From Conyzicola nivalis (GTDB lineage: Bacteria; Actinomycetota; Actinomycetes; Actinomycetales; Microbacteriaceae): DNA of 64,000 nucleotides. Each line of letters begins with the position of its first letter. Within the stretch, counting starts at the first letter, position 1. Below the pieces are notes generated by a model. It had not been told where the DNA came from and made no database searches. It saw only the letters and a program-made list of their open reading frames with translations. The DNA is taken from contig NZ_BMGB01000001.1 of NCBI RefSeq assembly GCF_014639655.1, positions 868,001 to 932,000 on the forward strand, written 5' to 3'. This document shows positions 38,189 to 46,800 of the stretch, one piece after another. Position numbers and translations under genes: made by a program.

Positions 38189-40843
38189 CTAGCCCGCGAC
38201 GGAGGCGCTGATGGCGTCGAGCGCCGCGCCGATCGCGGAGACGTCGGAGCCGCCACCCTGTGCGATGTCGTCCTTGCCGCCTCCGCCGCCGCCGAGAACG
38301 CCGGCGGCGAGCTTGGCGAGCGCGCCGGCCTTGGCACCCGCGGTACGTGCCGCGTCGTTGGTGGCGACGATGACCGCGGGCTTGCCGGAGACGTCGGCCG
38401 CGAGGGCGACGACGGCCGCGACGTTGCCCAGCCGCTCGCGCACGCTCGTCACCAGCGAACGCAGTTCGTCGCTCGAGGCGACGCTTCCCACGTTCTGCGC
38501 CACGAGGGTCACTGAGCCGACGGTGTGGCCGCTGGCCACGAGCGCGGGAACCCGCTCCGAGAGCGCTGCCGCCTCGAACTGGGCGATGCGCTTCTCCGCC
38601 GCCTTGAGGCTCGCGAGCAGGTCGCCGACGCGGGCACCGAGCTGGTCGCGCGGGGTCTTCAGGTTGCTCGACAGCTCGTTCACGATGGCGCGCTCGGCGG
38701 CCAGGTCGCGGAAGGCCTCGTAGCCGACGAGCGACTCGATGCGGCGATTGGCGGAGCCGACCGAGGTCTCGCTCACGAGGTTAATGAGCCCGATCTCCGA
38801 CGACCGCGAGACGTGGGTGCCCGCGCAGAGCTCGAGCGACCACGGGCCGCCGATCTGCACGACGCGCACCGTCTCGCCGTACTTCTCACCGAACAGGGCC
38901 ATCGCGCCGAGCGACTTGGCCTCGTCGAGGTTCATGATCTTGGTATCGACCTCGAGGTTCTCGCGCACCTTGAGGTTCGCGATCTCTTCGATCTCGCTGC
39001 GGGTCTCGGGCGATAGCGCCTGGTTCCAGCTGAAGTCGAGCCGCATGTAGCCGGCCTTGTTGTACGAGCCGCTCTGGTGGGCTTCCTGCCCGAGCACCTG
39101 GCGCACGGCCGCGTGGATGAGATGGGTCGCCGAGTGCGCCTGCGTGGCTCCGCGGCGCCATTCCTGGTCGACGATGGTGGTGGCGGGGGCGCCTACGGAC
39201 ACTTCGCCGGTGGTCACCTGCACCTTGTGGCTGGTGAGGCCCTTGACCGGGCGCTGAACGTCCAGAACCTCGAGCTCGTAGCCGTTTCCGACGATCGTGC
39301 CCGCGTCGGCCTCCTGGCCGCCCGACTCGGCGTAGAGCGAGGTCTCGGCGAGGATCACTTCGGCGATCTGCCCGACGCTCGCGCTCGTCACCGAAACGCC
39401 GTCGACGATGAGGCCGAGGATCGTGCTCTCGCTCTGCAGGTACTCGTAGCCGGTGAACACCGTCTCGCCGAGCGCGCGGAAGTCGCCGTAGACCGATAGG
39501 TCGGCGAGCGTCGACTTCTTCGACTTCGCGTCGGCCTTGGCCATGGTGCGCTGCTGCGTCATAAGCGCGTCGAACGCGTCACGGTCGACGGTGAGGCCGG
39601 CCTCCTCCGCCATCTCCAGTGTGAGGTCGATCGGGAAACCGAAGGTGTCGTGCAGCAGGAAGGCGGTGTCGCTCGCGAGCGCCGGTGCCCCCTCGCTCTT
39701 GGTCTTCGCGACCGCGAGGTCGAGGATGCTCGTGCCGCTCGCGAGGGTGCGCAGGAACGCCTCCTCCTCGGCAAGCGCGAGGCGCTCGATGCGGTGGTAC
39801 TCGGTCTCCACCTCGGGGTACGAGTTCTTCATGGCGTCGCGCGACGCGGGGAACAGCTCCGCGAAGCTGGGAGCGTCGACGCCGAGGAGGCGCATGGAGC
39901 GGATGGTGCGACGCATCAGGCGACGCAGGATGTACCCGCGGCCCTCGTTCGACGGGGTGACCCCGTCGGACATCAGCATGAGCGACGAGCGGACGTGGTC
40001 GGCGATCACGCGCATGCGCACGTCGTCTTCGTGATCCGCACCGTACCGGCGGCCCGACAGTTCGGCCGCGCGGTCGAGCACGGGGCGCACCTGGTCGGTC
40101 TCGTACATGTTCTCGACGCCCTGCTTGAGGAACGCGACGCGCTCCATGCCCATGCCGGTGTCGATGTTCTTCTTCGGCAGTTCGCCGAGGATCTCGAAGT
40201 TCTTGCCCGCGCCCTCGCCGCGCAGGTACTGCATGAAGACGAGGTTCCAGATCTCGACGTAGCGGTCGTCGTCGGTCGCCGGGCCACCGTCCCGCCCGTA
40301 CGCCGCTCCGCGGTCGAAGAAGATCTCGGAGCAGGGGCCGGCCGGCCCGGGCTGGCCTGTCGACCAGTAGTTGGTGTCCATGTCGAGCCGCTGGATGCGC
40401 TCGTCGGGAAGACCGGCGGTCTTCTTCCAGAAGTTGATCGCCTCGTCGTCGTCTTTGTAGACGGTGACCCAGAGGTCCTTCTCCTGGAAGCCGAGCCCGC
40501 CGTCGGACTCCGACGACGTGAGCAGCTCCCAGGCGTACTCGATCGCCTGCTCCTTGAAGTAGTCGCCGAACGAGAAGTTGCCGTTCATCTGGAAGAACGT
40601 GCCGTGGCGCGGGGTCTTTCCGACCTCTTCGATGTCGAGGGTTCTGATGCACTTCTGAACGCTCGTCGCACGCGGGTACGGCGCGGGCACCAGCCCGGTG
40701 AGATAGGGCACGAACGGGACCATGCCGGCGACCGTGAAGAGCAGGGTCGGGTCTTCACTCACGAGCGAGGCGGAGGGAACGACGGTGTGTCCGCGGTCTC
40801 CGAAGTAGGTGAGCCAGCGGCGTTGAATTTCTGCGGTCTGCAT
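38189..40843 (-). CDS. alaS: Alanyl-tRNA synthetase
   Basis: Charges tRNA-Ala. It is 884 residues. The class II catalytic domain (about 1-360) shows RRWLTYFGDRGHTVVPSASL, FFQMNGNFSFGDYFKEQAI and GMGMERVAF. The editing domain has the zinc site HSATHLIHAAVR near 560 and CAGTHVSRSSEIG near 660. The C-terminal C-Ala domain ends in a glycine-rich LGGGGGGKDDIAQGGG, the expected DHHA1 loop. The 65-bp upstream gap has a GC hairpin (40865-40883) but no T-box. Confidence 0.98.
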   Translation of the reverse strand: MQTAEIQRRWLTYFGDRGHTVVPSASLVSEDPTLLFTVAGMVPFVPYLTGLVPAPYPRATSVQKCIRTLDIEEVGKTPRHGTFFQMNGNFSFGDYFKEQAIEYAWELLTSSESDGGLGFQEKDLWVTVYKDDDEAINFWKKTAGLPDERIQRLDMDTNYWSTGQPGPAGPCSEIFFDRGAAYGRDGGPATDDDRYVEIWNLVFMQYLRGEGAGKNFEILGELPKKNIDTGMGMERVAFLKQGVENMYETDQVRPVLDRAAELSGRRYGADHEDDVRMRVIADHVRSSLMLMSDGVTPSNEGRGYILRRLMRRTIRSMRLLGVDAPSFAELFPASRDAMKNSYPEVETEYHRIERLALAEEEAFLRTLASGTSILDLAVAKTKSEGAPALASDTAFLLHDTFGFPIDLTLEMAEEAGLTVDRDAFDALMTQQRTMAKADAKSKKSTLADLSVYGDFRALGETVFTGYEYLQSESTILGLIVDGVSVTSASVGQIAEVILAETSLYAESGGQEADAGTIVGNGYELEVLDVQRPVKGLTSHKVQVTTGEVSVGAPATTIVDQEWRRGATQAHSATHLIHAAVRQVLGQEAHQSGSYNKAGYMRLDFSWNQALSPETRSEIEEIANLKVRENLEVDTKIMNLDEAKSLGAMALFGEKYGETVRVVQIGGPWSLELCAGTHVSRSSEIGLINLVSETSVGSANRRIESLVGYEAFRDLAAERAIVNELSSNLKTPRDQLGARVGDLLASLKAAEKRIAQFEAAALSERVPALVASGHTVGSVTLVAQNVGSVASSDELRSLVTSVRERLGNVAAVVALAADVSGKPAVIVATNDAARTAGAKAGALAKLAAGVLGGGGGGKDDIAQGGGSDVSAIGAALDAISASVAG

Positions 40844-40908
40844 GGAGTCCTGAAATTAGAAGGAACCGGCCGCGCAGGCCGGTCGAGGTGGAGAGGGAGG
40901 AGGTGGGT

Positions 40909-41103
40909 CTAGTTGATGTCGTCGATGGCGGCGCGGAGTTCTGCCTCGCGCTGCTTGTACCCGTCGACCACGGCGTCGCTGAAGTCGTGCGCCTTGGCAT
41001 TCACGTCGTCGAAGAACTTCTTACCGCCGGAGGTCTTGGCGATCTGGTGAGCCGCCACAAATCCGACGCCCACGCCGACGACGAGCCACAGTACTTTTTT
41101 CAC
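40909..41103 (-). CDS. Small single-pass membrane protein
   Basis: A 64-residue protein of unknown function. A single N-terminal transmembrane helix (VLWLVVGVGVGFVAAHQIA) is followed by a charged helical tail (KKFFDDVNAKAHDFSDAVVDGYKQREAELRAAIDDIN). It lies 29 nt after the DUF948 gene and 65 nt before alaS. Topology and length resemble other envelope-associated small proteins in this position in related genomes, so it may work with the DUF948 protein. Confidence 0.7.
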   Translation of the reverse strand: MKKVLWLVVGVGVGFVAAHQIAKTSGGKKFFDDVNAKAHDFSDAVVDGYKQREAELRAAIDDIN

Positions 41104-41132
41104 GGGTTTCTCCCTAGAGATCGGTGTTCAGC

Positions 41133-41507
41133 TTACTTCTTGGCCCGTCGACGCCCGGTGCCCGGGAGTCCGCCGAAAGCGGCGCGCACGCCGGCGGAGA
41201 ACGCGGCGACCTTGATGAGCGGGCCGCCGACGGATGCTGCGAAGAGCGAGACGAGGGCGGTCAGGTTGCCCGTGGTTTCCGCGATATCGCCGGTGATGGT
41301 GTCGAGCCGGCCGAGCTGCTTGTTCGACTCGCTGATGGTCGTCGTCGCCTCCTCGAGGAGGGGTGTGACGTTCTCGCCGAGGTCCTTGATCGCCTTGCTC
41401 GTCTCGTCGAAGACCCGGCCGAGCTTGATGAGTGGCACGGCGAGGAGTCCGACGAGGATCGCGAAGATTCCTGCCGCGATGAGGCCAGCGATGTCTCCAC
41501 CAGTCAT
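41133..41507 (-). CDS. DUF948 family membrane protein
   Basis: A 124-residue protein with an N-terminal transmembrane helix (IAGLIAAGIFAILVGLLAVPLIKLG) and a long amphipathic helix with heptad-like spacing (FDETSKAIKDLGENVTPLLEEATTTISESNKQLGRLDTITGDIAETTGNL), the pattern of DUF948. The tail is basic (GTGRRRAKK). Function is unknown; such proteins can resemble chemoreceptor or apolipophorin-type helices. First gene of the stretch leading into alaS. Confidence 0.8.
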   Translation of the reverse strand: MTGGDIAGLIAAGIFAILVGLLAVPLIKLGRVFDETSKAIKDLGENVTPLLEEATTTISESNKQLGRLDTITGDIAETTGNLTALVSLFAASVGGPLIKVAAFSAGVRAAFGGLPGTGRRRAKK

Positions 41508-41610
41508 TGTGTGTCTCCTTGAGCTCGTGGCGATGTGCCGACATTTACCCTAACGGGAGAAGCCAGCACCCGTCGTCGTATTGCGCGAGCCCCGCCACAT
41601 CCGAGGGGTC

Positions 41611-41645
41611 AAAAAAGGGGCCGTGGCGAAAGCCACGACCCCTTT
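41611..41645 (-). terminator. Rho-independent terminator of rpsD
   Basis: On the minus strand GGGGTCGTGGC, loop TTTC and GCCACGGCCCC form an 11-bp stem with one G-U or mismatch position, followed directly by six Ts (41611-41616). It begins about 20 nt after the rpsD stop. This is the clearest intrinsic terminator in the window. Confidence 0.9.
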
Positions 41646-41664
41646 CAGATGAGTATCTGAATAC

Positions 41665-42294
41665 TTAGCGAGCTGCGTAGTACTCGACGACGAGCTGGAC
41701 TTCACACGTCACGGGGACCTCGACGCGCTTGGGGCGACGCACGAGGCGGGCCTGCAGCTTGTCGAGTTCGACCTCGAGGTACGGGGGAAGCTTCGGCAGG
41801 AGGTCGACGTGACCGCCGGCTGCTGCGACCTGGAAGGGCTCGAGGCCTTCGCTCTTCTCGTGCACGTGCACGAGCTGGCCGGGCTTGACGCGGAACGACG
41901 GGCGGTCGACGCGCTGGCCGTCGACCAGGATGTGGCGGTGAACGATCAGCTGGCGTGCCTGAGCGGTCGTACGGGCGATCGCCGAACGGACGAGGATCGC
42001 GTCGAGACGCATCTCGAGCTGCTCGACCAGGTTCTCACCGGTCAGTCCGGCGGCACGACGTGCCTCTTCGAACTGGATCTTGAGCTGGGCCTCGCGGATG
42101 CCGTACTGGGCGCGCAGGCGCTGCTTCTCGCGCAGACGGACGGCGTAGTCGCTGTCCTGCTTGCGCTTGGTGCGGCCGTGCTCACCCGGAGCGTACGGAC
42201 GCTTCTCGAGGTACTTGGCGGCCTTCGGCGTGAGGGCGATGCCCAGAGCGCGCGACAGGCGGGTCTTGCTACGGGTACGTGACTTAGTAGACAC
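41665..42294 (-). CDS. rpsD: 30S ribosomal protein S4
   Basis: Primary 16S rRNA-binding assembly protein of 209 residues. It starts at a GTG (VSTKSRTRSKTRLSRALGIALTPKAAKYLEKRPYAPGEHG) with AGGA about 5 nt upstream. The S4 RNA-binding domain covers about 95-160 (MRLDAILVRSAIARTTAQARQLIVHRHILVDGQRVDRPSF). The N-terminal zinc-binding cysteines seen in some S4 proteins are absent (cysteine-free form). It is monocistronic, with a strong terminator and a long leader. Confidence 0.97.
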   Translation of the reverse strand: MSTKSRTRSKTRLSRALGIALTPKAAKYLEKRPYAPGEHGRTKRKQDSDYAVRLREKQRLRAQYGIREAQLKIQFEEARRAAGLTGENLVEQLEMRLDAILVRSAIARTTAQARQLIVHRHILVDGQRVDRPSFRVKPGQLVHVHEKSEGLEPFQVAAAGGHVDLLPKLPPYLEVELDKLQARLVRRPKRVEVPVTCEVQLVVEYYAAR

Positions 42295-42484
42295 AGTGTC
42301 CTTTTCTTCGTAAATCCAACGTGGAAAACCGGCTGCTCGCGAACACGCATGCGCGCGCAAAACAGGACCGATGAAAGTAGAGGGATTTGCCGCGGAGACC
42401 GGTCGGCTACAGACCAGAGGCTCCTTGACCGGGAGTTCGCAGCAGCCGTGCGCGAACAACCGATATCAGGCGGGGTCAAGATTA
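42295..42484 (-). promoter_or_regulatory. Candidate promoter and long leader of rpsD
   Basis: TAATCT (42479-42484, within GTGCTAATCT) is a good -10 candidate. It would give rpsD an untranslated leader of about 180 nt. The leader is GC-mixed, with several short complementary arms (for example ACCGG/CCGGT). S4 is a known autogenous regulator in other bacteria, so a structured leader would make sense, but I do not recognise a published S4 leader motif. Confidence 0.35.
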
Positions 42485-42506
42485 GCACGAACGTCGCGCC
42501 TGGCGG

Positions 42507-43931
42507 TCATTTGCCGCGGATGATCCGCCGCAGCTTCGCCCACCGCGCGAATACCTCGCGCTCGTTGCCGTGTTCGGTGGGCTCGTAGTACTTCGCCCCC
42601 AGCAGCTCGGTCGGCGGATACTGCTGCTGCACCACCCCGATGTCGTAGTCGTGGGGATACAGGTAGCCCTTGCCGTGGCCGAGTTTCTTAGCGCCCGCGT
42701 AGTGCGCGTCACGGATCGGCTTGGGCACGCGGCCGATCTTGCCGGCCCGCACGTCGGCGATGGCCTTGTCGATGCCGATGTACGAGGCCGGCGACTTCGG
42801 AGCGGTCGCGAGGTAGACCACGGCCTGCGCGAGCGGGATGCGCCCCTCCGGCATGCCGATGAACTGCACGGCGTCGGCGGCGGCGACCGCGATCACGAGC
42901 GCCTGCGGGTCGGCGAGGCCAATGTCTTCCGACGCGCTGATGATGATGCGGCGGGCGATGAACCTCGGGTCTTCCCCGGCCTCGATCATGCGCGCTAGGT
43001 AGTGCAGGGCGGCGTCGGCGTCGGAACCCCGGATCGACTTGATGAACGCGCTGATGACGTCGTAATGCTCGTCGCCCTGGCGGTCGTAGCGCAGCAGGGC
43101 ACGGTCGACCGCCCGCGACACGGTGTCACCCGTGACGATCGGCAACTCCCGCGCGGGGGCCGCCGGCGTGTCATCCGCGTCTTCGTCTTCGTCTTCGTTT
43201 TCGTATTCGAGCGTCGCCGTCTCGCGGTCGTACTCGGCCTGCGCTGCGACGGACTCCCCGGAGGCGCTGAGCGCGGATGCCTCGAGTGCGGTGAGCGCGC
43301 GCCTCGCGTCGCCGGAAGCGAGGCGGATGATCGCTTCGCGCCCGCTGGGGTCGAGCACGACACTGCCGTCGAGGCCGCGCGGGTCGGAGACCGCACGGTC
43401 GATGACGGCCCCGAGATCGTCGTCGGTGAGCTGCTCGAGCGTGAGCAGGAGCGACCGGGACAGCAACGGCGAGATCACTGAGAACGACGGGTTCTCGGTG
43501 GTGGCGGCGACGAGGATCACCCAGCCGTTCTCGACACCGGGCAGCAAAGCGTCTTGCTGCGCCTTGGTGAAGCGGTGGATCTCGTCGAGGAAGAGCACGG
43601 TGGAGATGCCGTACAGGTCGCGGCGCGAGAGCGCCTCCTCCATGACCTGGCGCACGTCACGCACGCCGGCCGTGACGGCCGACAACTCGACGAAGTTGCG
43701 ACCCGAGCTGTGGGCGACGAGTTTGGCCAGCGTCGTTTTGCCGGTTCCGGGAGGCCCCCACAGGATGATCGAGACCGACCCCTGTTCGCCGGACTTGTCG
43801 GTGGCGAGGCTGACGAGGGGCGAGCCGGGCCGCAGCAGGTGGCGCTGACCGGCCACTTCGTCGAGGGAGGTGGGACGCATGCGCACCGCGAGAGGCGTCG
43901 CCCCGCTGCGAAGTCCTGGCTGGGCGCTCAT
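42507..43931 (-). CDS. rarA: Replication-associated recombination protein A (MgsA/RarA)
   Basis: An AAA+ ATPase acting at stalled forks. It is 474 residues. Walker [10 protein letters not shown] lies near 59-67, Walker [11 protein letters not shown] near 110, sensor 1 ATTENPSF near 143 and the arginine-finger/sensor 2 block [12 protein letters not shown] near 220. The C-terminal tetramerisation part has [15 protein letters not shown] and [19 protein letters not shown]. An acidic insert near 255 ([12 protein letters not shown]) comes from a GTCTTC hexamer run. TAGCAT ends 7 nt before the ATG, suggesting a leaderless mRNA. Confidence 0.95.
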   Translation of the reverse strand: MSAQPGLRSGATPLAVRMRPTSLDEVAGQRHLLRPGSPLVSLATDKSGEQGSVSIILWGPPGTGKTTLAKLVAHSSGRNFVELSAVTAGVRDVRQVMEEALSRRDLYGISTVLFLDEIHRFTKAQQDALLPGVENGWVILVAATTENPSFSVISPLLSRSLLLTLEQLTDDDLGAVIDRAVSDPRGLDGSVVLDPSGREAIIRLASGDARRALTALEASALSASGESVAAQAEYDRETATLEYENEDEDEDADDTPAAPARELPIVTGDTVSRAVDRALLRYDRQGDEHYDVISAFIKSIRGSDADAALHYLARMIEAGEDPRFIARRIIISASEDIGLADPQALVIAVAAADAVQFIGMPEGRIPLAQAVVYLATAPKSPASYIGIDKAIADVRAGKIGRVPKPIRDAHYAGAKKLGHGKGYLYPHDYDIGVVQQQYPPTELLGAKYYEPTEHGNEREVFARWAKLRRIIRGK

Positions 43932-43938
43932 GTGCACA

Positions 43939-43944
43939 ATGCTA
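43939..43944 (-). promoter_or_regulatory. -10 box for leaderless rarA transcript
   Basis: TAGCAT on the minus strand, with 7 nt before the rarA ATG. No ribosome binding site fits the remaining space. Confidence 0.45.
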
Positions 43945-43965
43945 ACCGCGCCCGGCGACACGCAT

Positions 43966-43995
43966 TTGGCCGGTGCGCGCCCGCCACCGTAAAGT
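43966..43995 (+). promoter_or_regulatory. Promoter of the membrane cyclophilin gene
   Basis: TTGGCC (43966-43971), 18 nt, TAAAGT (43990-43995): a fair sigma-70-type pair. It would give a leader of about 36 nt that includes TAGGAG ahead of the GTG start. Confidence 0.5.
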
Positions 43996-44037
43996 TCATC
44001 GAGGCATCGGGCCGTCGAACGTTCTGTAGGAGAAATT

Positions 44038-44826
44038 GTGGCTTCGAACAAAAACCAGGAACGCGAGGCACGCGAGGCACGCGAGCGCCTGAAGCTCTAC
44101 AACGCCCGACAGGGCGTGCACGAGCACCGGGTCAAGCGCCGCCGTCGCGACAACATCATCGCCGTTCTCGGAGCCCTCGTCGTCATCGCCCTCGCGGCCG
44201 CCACGCAGATCTTCTACTTCTCCGCGGGCCCCGGCGTTCCCGAAGCCACGCCGAGCGCCAGCGCCACCCCCGAAGCCACGGGTGAGAACGTCGGCGACGT
44301 GCCGGCCGCCGACACCGCCGAGGCGCGCACCTGGACCGGCGAGATGACCCTCAACGACATCCCGCTCGGTATCTCCCTCGACGGCGCCCTCGCCCCGCAG
44401 GCCGCGGCCTCGCTCATCGGCGACATCCGAAACGGCTACCTCGTCGGCAAGACCTGCCACCGCCTCGCGGACAGCGACAGCTTCAAGGTGTTGCAGTGCG
44501 GCTCGCTCGATGGAACGGGCGCCAGCGATGCATCCTATTCATTCGGTCCGATCGAAAACGCGCCGGCCGACGAGGTCTACCCGACGGGCACCATCGCCAT
44601 GGCCCGTGTCGGTGAGGACGCCTACAGCAACGGCCACCAGTTCTTCATCGTCTTCGGCGACACGACGATTCCCTCCGACAGCGCGGGTGGCTACACGGTG
44701 GTCGGTCTGGTGACCAGCGGACTCGACCAGCTGCAGACCGGCATCGTCGACGGTGGCATCGTCGACGGCGCGGCCGACGGCGCTCCCGTCGTCCCGACCA
44801 CGATCACCGCCGCAACAATCCAATAA
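44038..44826 (+). CDS. Membrane-anchored cyclophilin-type peptidyl-prolyl isomerase
   Basis: A 262-residue protein: a charged cytoplasmic N terminus (residues 1-38), one transmembrane helix ([23 protein letters not shown]), an Ala/Pro/Thr-rich linker to about 95, and an extracytoplasmic cyclophilin domain. Active-site blocks are recognisable though divergent: [18 protein letters not shown] (Arg, Phe, Gln) near 140 and [13 protein letters not shown] near 198. It starts with GTG and has TAGGAG upstream. It likely folds secreted proteins. Similar membrane cyclophilins sit next to rel/DUF349 genes in other actinobacteria. Confidence 0.88.
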   Translation: MASNKNQEREAREARERLKLYNARQGVHEHRVKRRRRDNIIAVLGALVVIALAAATQIFYFSAGPGVPEATPSASATPEATGENVGDVPAADTAEARTWTGEMTLNDIPLGISLDGALAPQAAASLIGDIRNGYLVGKTCHRLADSDSFKVLQCGSLDGTGASDASYSFGPIENAPADEVYPTGTIAMARVGEDAYSNGHQFFIVFGDTTIPSDSAGGYTVVGLVTSGLDQLQTGIVDGGIVDGAADGAPVVPTTITAATIQ

Positions 44827-44864
44827 GAACCGTTCTCGCATCTTTCCGCGCTATGCGAGTGGCA

Positions 44865-44870
44865 TAGGCT
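44865..44870 (+). promoter_or_regulatory. -10 box before the DUF349 gene
   Basis: TAGGCT with 5 nt before the ATG of a 12-codon upstream ORF. A start at the usual distance would fall on that ATG, making a leaderless mRNA that opens with the small ORF. Confidence 0.4.
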
Positions 44871-44875
44871 GGAAC

Positions 44876-44914
44876 ATGGTCAGTCAGCAGCTACTGGCAC
44901 GAGAAGCAAGGTGA
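44876..44914 (+). CDS. Possible leaderless upstream ORF (12 codons)
   Basis: Encodes MVSQQLLAREAR and a TGA. The stop falls within the AAGGTGA stretch that would also serve as ribosome binding site for the GTG of the DUF349 gene 6 nt later. It is unsupported by homology. The case rests on the -10 box placed just upstream and on the reinitiation-type geometry. It has no run of a single regulatory amino acid. Confidence 0.35.
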   Translation: MVSQQLLAREAR

Positions 44915-44920
44915 AATCAC

Positions 44921-46153
44921 GTGGCATCAAACGATCAGGCTCCCTGGGGACGCGTCGACGAGACAGGCACTGTCTACGTCCGCGAAGAATCAGGCGAGCG
45001 CGCCGTAGGTCAGTACCCCGACGGCAGCCCAGAAGAAGCACTCGCGTACTTCGAGCGTAAGTACGTCGAGCTGGCCGGCCAGGTGACGCTGCTCGAACAA
45101 CGCACCAAGCGCGCCGCGTCGGCCGCCGACGTCTCGAAGGCGGTCAAGGCGCTGTCGTCGACGATCGCGACAGCCAACGCCGTGGGCGACCTCGCGTCGC
45201 TGCAGCGCCGCCTCGAGGCCCTCAGCGGCACCGTGAGCGAGCTGACCGAGAAGCAGAACGAGGAGAGCAAGGCCGCCGTCGCCGCAGCCGTCGCCGAACG
45301 CACCGCCATCGTCGTCGAGGCCGAGACGCTTGCCGCGCAAGACCCGGCCAAGGCGCAGTGGAAGCAGGTGACCGCGGCGATCGACGAGATCTTCGCACGC
45401 TGGCAGAAGCACCAGGCCGACGGCCCCCGCCTCCCCAAGAACGAGAGCAACGAGCTGTGGAAGCGGTTCCGCGCCGCCCGCTCGACCATCGACACGCACC
45501 GCAAGGCGTTCTTCTCCGAACTCGACGCCGTGCACCGCGACGCGCGCACCCGCAAGCAGGAGCTCGTCGAGAAGGCGGAAGCCCTCGTCAGCAAGGGCGT
45601 CGACGGCATCCCCGCCTACCGCGGTCTGCTCGACGAGTGGAAGCTCGCCGGTCGTGCCGGCAAGAAGCTCGACGACTCGCTCTGGGCCAAGTTCAAGGCC
45701 GCCGGCGACGAGCTCTACTCGGCCAAGTCCGAGGTGGAGGCCGTCGACAACGTCGAGTTCGAGGCGAACCTCGCCCTCAAGCTCGAGCTGCTCGAGGAAG
45801 CCGAGCCCCTGCTCACCGCGACCGACCGGGTGAAGGCCAAAGAGACCCTTACCTCGGTGCAGCGCCGTTGGGACAAGATCGGCAAGGTTCCGCGCGACAA
45901 GGTCAAGACGGTCGACGACCGCCTGCGCAAGGTCGAAGCGGCCGTGCGCAAGCTCGACGAGGACCACTGGCAGAAGAGCAACCCCGAGAAGCAGGCTCGT
46001 TCCGAAGGACTCGCGAGCCAGCTGCAGGATGCCATCGCCAAGCTCGAACGCGAACTCGCGGACGCGCAGGCCAGCGGAGACAAGAAGAAGATCGCCGACG
46101 CGCAGGAAGCGCTGGATGCCCGCAAGCTCTGGTTGGGCGCGATCAAGAACTAG
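44921..46153 (+). CDS. DUF349 domain-containing protein
   Basis: A 410-residue, highly charged, helical protein with repeated DUF349 units. Signature-like blocks recur: WKQVTAAIDEIFARWQKHQ with LWKRFRAARSTIDTHRKAFFSELD near 150-205, YRGLLDEWKLAGRAGKKLDDSLWAKFKAAGDELYSAK near 230-265, and TLTSVQRRWDKIGKVPRDKVKTVDDRLRKVEAAVRKL near 310-345. A coiled-coil region lies near 45-115. Function is unknown. In actinobacteria it commonly neighbours rel and a cyclophilin gene, as here. It starts with GTG. Confidence 0.85.
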   Translation: MASNDQAPWGRVDETGTVYVREESGERAVGQYPDGSPEEALAYFERKYVELAGQVTLLEQRTKRAASAADVSKAVKALSSTIATANAVGDLASLQRRLEALSGTVSELTEKQNEESKAAVAAAVAERTAIVVEAETLAAQDPAKAQWKQVTAAIDEIFARWQKHQADGPRLPKNESNELWKRFRAARSTIDTHRKAFFSELDAVHRDARTRKQELVEKAEALVSKGVDGIPAYRGLLDEWKLAGRAGKKLDDSLWAKFKAAGDELYSAKSEVEAVDNVEFEANLALKLELLEEAEPLLTATDRVKAKETLTSVQRRWDKIGKVPRDKVKTVDDRLRKVEAAVRKLDEDHWQKSNPEKQARSEGLASQLQDAIAKLERELADAQASGDKKKIADAQEALDARKLWLGAIKN

Positions 46154-46245
46154 CGGTTAGACGGCCGCGATATCCACAGACGGCACCTTCGCACCGATCA
46201 CCAGAACGGGGGCGAGTCGACATCCACCGGTAGCACTATCGGTTC

Positions 46246-46800
46246 ATGTCTCGACTCGCCCCCGTTCTGCATGCGGGAGACCTCCCCCTTGCAGAACTCT
46301 GCGCCGCCCGGCTCGACGGCGAACTCTTCGGCGCCGACGAGGCGTTCCTGCCGATCGACGTCGGGGTCGGCCCGCTCGAACGGGCAACGGCCGCCGGGCG
46401 GTTCTGGCCGGGGCGGCTCATTGCCGAGCGTGCCACCGCGGCCTGGATCTGGGGCGCGATGCCCGATCCGCCGCTGCGCCACCAGCTGTGCGCCAGCAAA
46501 GACGCACGTGCCCGCCCTCCGGTGCCGGCGCGCAGCACCGTACGCGAGGTGACGATAGCGCCCGACGAGTATGCGTACGTCGCGACTCTGCGGGTCACCA
46601 CTCCCCTGCGCACGCTCGTCGACCTGGCGCGTTTCGGCGACGACTACACCGACGCCGACCGCGGGATCGCCCGGGCGCTGATCGCACTCGACGACCTCAC
46701 GGTGGCACACTGCCGTCAGGCGCTCGACCGGAGACGCAACCTGCCGGCCAAGAAGCTGGCCTGGTCGCGCCTCCTGTCGGTGTTCGCTAGCCCGAGTTGA
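46246..46800 (+). CDS. AbiEi-like (type IV antitoxin family) orphan protein
   Basis: A 184-residue protein resembling actinobacterial proteins annotated as AbiEi-family antitoxins. It has an N-terminal portion ending RATAAWIWGAMPDPP near 62, and a middle segment (VTTPLRTLVDLARF near 125) followed by IARALIALDDL. No partner toxin of the AbiEii nucleotidyltransferase type lies beside it. The last 14 nt overlap the convergent rel gene. Its real role is unknown, and the family name should not be taken as proof of toxin-antitoxin function. Confidence 0.5.
   Translation: MSRLAPVLHAGDLPLAELCAARLDGELFGADEAFLPIDVGVGPLERATAAGRFWPGRLIAERATAAWIWGAMPDPPLRHQLCASKDARARPPVPARSTVREVTIAPDEYAYVATLRVTTPLRTLVDLARFGDDYTDADRGIARALIALDDLTVAHCRQALDRRRNLPAKKLAWSRLLSVFASPS

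Noticed and set aside
40844-40908. T-box or attenuator before alaS
   Set aside because: There is one short GC hairpin (40865-40883) but no T-run, no specifier loop and no T-box sequence.
46154-46245. Possible gene or small RNA between the DUF349 gene and the AbiEi-like gene
   Set aside because: Only 92 bp with no open frame of note, no hairpin with a T-run and no clear promoter.
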